DNA from: Oscillospiraceae bacterium
GTDB taxonomy: Bacteria; Bacillota; Clostridia; Oscillospirales; Ruminococcaceae
DNA length: 6,736 bases
Reading direction: 5' to 3'
Assembly: GCA_020024215.1 (NCBI GenBank)
Contig: JAHHUC010000090.1
Coordinates: 1 to 6,736, forward strand
Shown here: positions 6,174 through 6,736 of the stretch, piece after piece
How the letters are laid out: the number at the start of each line of letters is the position of its first letter
How positions within the stretch are numbered: the first letter of the stretch is position 1
The notes under the pieces: generated by a model
Databases searched by the model: none
Told to the model about the DNA's origin: nothing
What the model saw: only the letters and a program-made list of their open reading frames with translations
Made by a program: the position numbers and the translations under genes

Positions 6174-6195
6174 AAAACTTCACCGTCCGCCAACA

Positions 6196-6224
6196 ATTAT
6201 AACCTATTGCAGATTATATGTAAA
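6196..6224 (-). promoter_or_regulatory. Promoter of the permease-rlmD operon
   Basis: On the minus strand TTTACA (6219-6224) and TATAAT (6196-6201) are separated by exactly 17 nt. Transcription would start near 6189, giving a leader of about 16 nt before the ATG at 6173. Confidence 0.7.
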
Positions 6225-6284
6225 CTTAACTCTGTATTTTTGATTATCTTAGCACCCTTATTTTAAAATAAAGCAGTACAAATA

Positions 6285-6313
6285 GTGACAATAAATAAAA
6301 AAAATGATATAAT
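6285..6313 (+). promoter_or_regulatory. Promoter of selD
   Basis: GTGACA (6285-6290) and a perfect TATAAT (6308-6313) are separated by 17 nt. Transcription would start near 6320, giving a leader of about 55 nt. It is divergent from, and does not overlap, the permease promoter; the 60 bp between them show no clear operator. Confidence 0.7.
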
Positions 6314-6359
6314 GACATATTGGATGAAAAAGTTTTTTATTGAGAATATTATGAATATC

Positions 6360-6377
6360 AGGAGGTAAACTTCGTTG
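6360..6377 (+). promoter_or_regulatory. Ribosome binding site fixing the selD TTG start
   Basis: AGGAGGT (6360-6366) lies 8 nt before TTG at 6375-6377. No ATG or GTG is in frame nearby, and translation from this TTG places the UGA exactly at position 17, as in E. coli SelD, so the non-ATG start is well supported. Confidence 0.85.
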
Positions 6378-6736
6378 AAGGATAAGAAAATAAAGCTTAC
6401 AGAAATGACCAAAAGCGGCGGCTGAAGTGCCAAGCTGGGACCGGGAGTCCTTTCAAGCATTTTAGAGAGCATACCCAAGATGAAGGATGAAAACCTTATG
6501 GTGGGGTTTGACACATCTGATGATGCCTGTGTTTACAAAATAACAGAGGATGTAGCAGCTATTCAGACTGTGGACTTTTTTCCGCCTATGGTGGATGACC
6601 CTTATGTGTTCGGACAGGTTGCAGCAGCCAATTCGCTCAGTGATGTTTACGCTATGGGCGGACAGCCTAAGCTTGCCATGAATCTTTTGTGTGTTCCCAA
6701 CTGCCTTCCCTTAGAGGTTGTGGGAGAGATATTAAG
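6375..6736 (+). CDS. selD: Selenide, water dikinase SelD, selenocysteine-containing (3' partial)
   Basis: SelD makes monoselenophosphate from selenide and ATP, the selenium donor for Sec-tRNA and 2-selenouridine. The visible 120 codons hold KSGG-U-SAKLGPG, where U17 is in-frame TGA (6423-6425) at the catalytic Cys17 position of E. coli SelD, and Lys20 is the essential lysine. Asp50, Asp67 (TVDFFPPMVDDP) and Asp90 (NSLSDVYAMGG) correspond to the metal/ATP-binding aspartates D51, D68 and D91 of E. coli. After the UGA the frame is open to the window edge, so conservation continues past the 'stop' and a pseudogene is unlikely. Selenoprotein forms of SelD are known in Clostridia and in Haemophilus. 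A hairpin after the UGA is the candidate SECIS. The glycine-rich nucleotide-binding region lies near the N-terminus; the C-terminal half is outside the window. Ordinary gene callers would miss or truncate this gene. Confidence 0.95.
6423..6459 (+). promoter_or_regulatory. Candidate bacterial SECIS element for selD UGA
   Basis: Immediately after the UGA (6423-6425), GGGAC (6437-6441) pairs with GTCCT (6447-6451), the outer pair being G-U. The loop is CGGGA (6442-6446). The loop begins 16 nt past the UGA and has G at its second position, in line with the general bacterial SECIS description (short stem, small loop with an early G). A three-pair lower helix (TGC 6428-6430 with GCA 6457-6459) could extend it. 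SelB would bind this to deliver Sec-tRNA. Confidence 0.65.

Noticed and set aside
5833..6243. Plus-strand 136-aa ORF antisense to the permease
   Set aside because: It is a shadow of the permease frame and would span the permease promoter.
6263..6514. Minus-strand 83-aa ORF over the selD start
   Set aside because: It lies antisense to the clear SelD frame and its promoter, has low-complexity hydrophobic content, and has no ribosome site.

Overview
The window looks like a low-to-moderate GC Bacillota (class Clostridia) chromosome. The signs are AGGAGG-type ribosome binding sites, TTG starts, sigma-A-like promoters, a Gram-positive-type RNA uracil methyltransferase and a selenocysteine-containing SelD. 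I cannot name a genus.

Right side (about 3864-6736) is housekeeping DNA built around a divergent promoter region. Leftwards run an AEC-family membrane permease and, directly abutting it, an RlmD/RlmCD-type 23S rRNA m5U methyltransferase with a TTG start. Rightwards runs selD (selenide, water dikinase), with a TTG start behind a perfect AGGAGG. Its catalytic residue 17 is encoded by in-frame UGA, so it is itself a selenoprotein and is hidden from standard ORF calling. A compact hairpin just after the UGA is a candidate bacterial SECIS. The gene runs off the window.

Centre (about 1398-3833, minus strand) is a degraded RHS/polymorphic-toxin locus, lying immediately downstream of rlmD with no full-length RHS gene in the window. 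In transcription order it holds: an orphan C-terminal RHS tip (the last ~35 residues of the RHS core plus a toxin-like domain); an overlapping immunity-like gene; a stop-riddled scrap of RHS core; a 34-codon remnant that looks like the end of a second toxin; and a 365-aa gene in immunity position. This is the arrangement of displaced toxin-tip/immunity cassettes known downstream of RHS genes, here apparently without the parent gene.

Left side (1-1397) is AT-rich accessory DNA. Two plus-strand genes encode a small protein like the ribosomal L7/L12 C-terminal domain and a 134-aa immunity-like protein. They converge on the RHS cassettes at a strong bidirectional terminator. A small minus-strand ORF (133-333) is divergent from them, with overlapping promoters. 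A short coding-like scrap at 1220-1397 may be a remnant of a transposon-borne ORF. The accessory half reads as a toxin/immunity gene collection inserted between rlmD and other mobile DNA.
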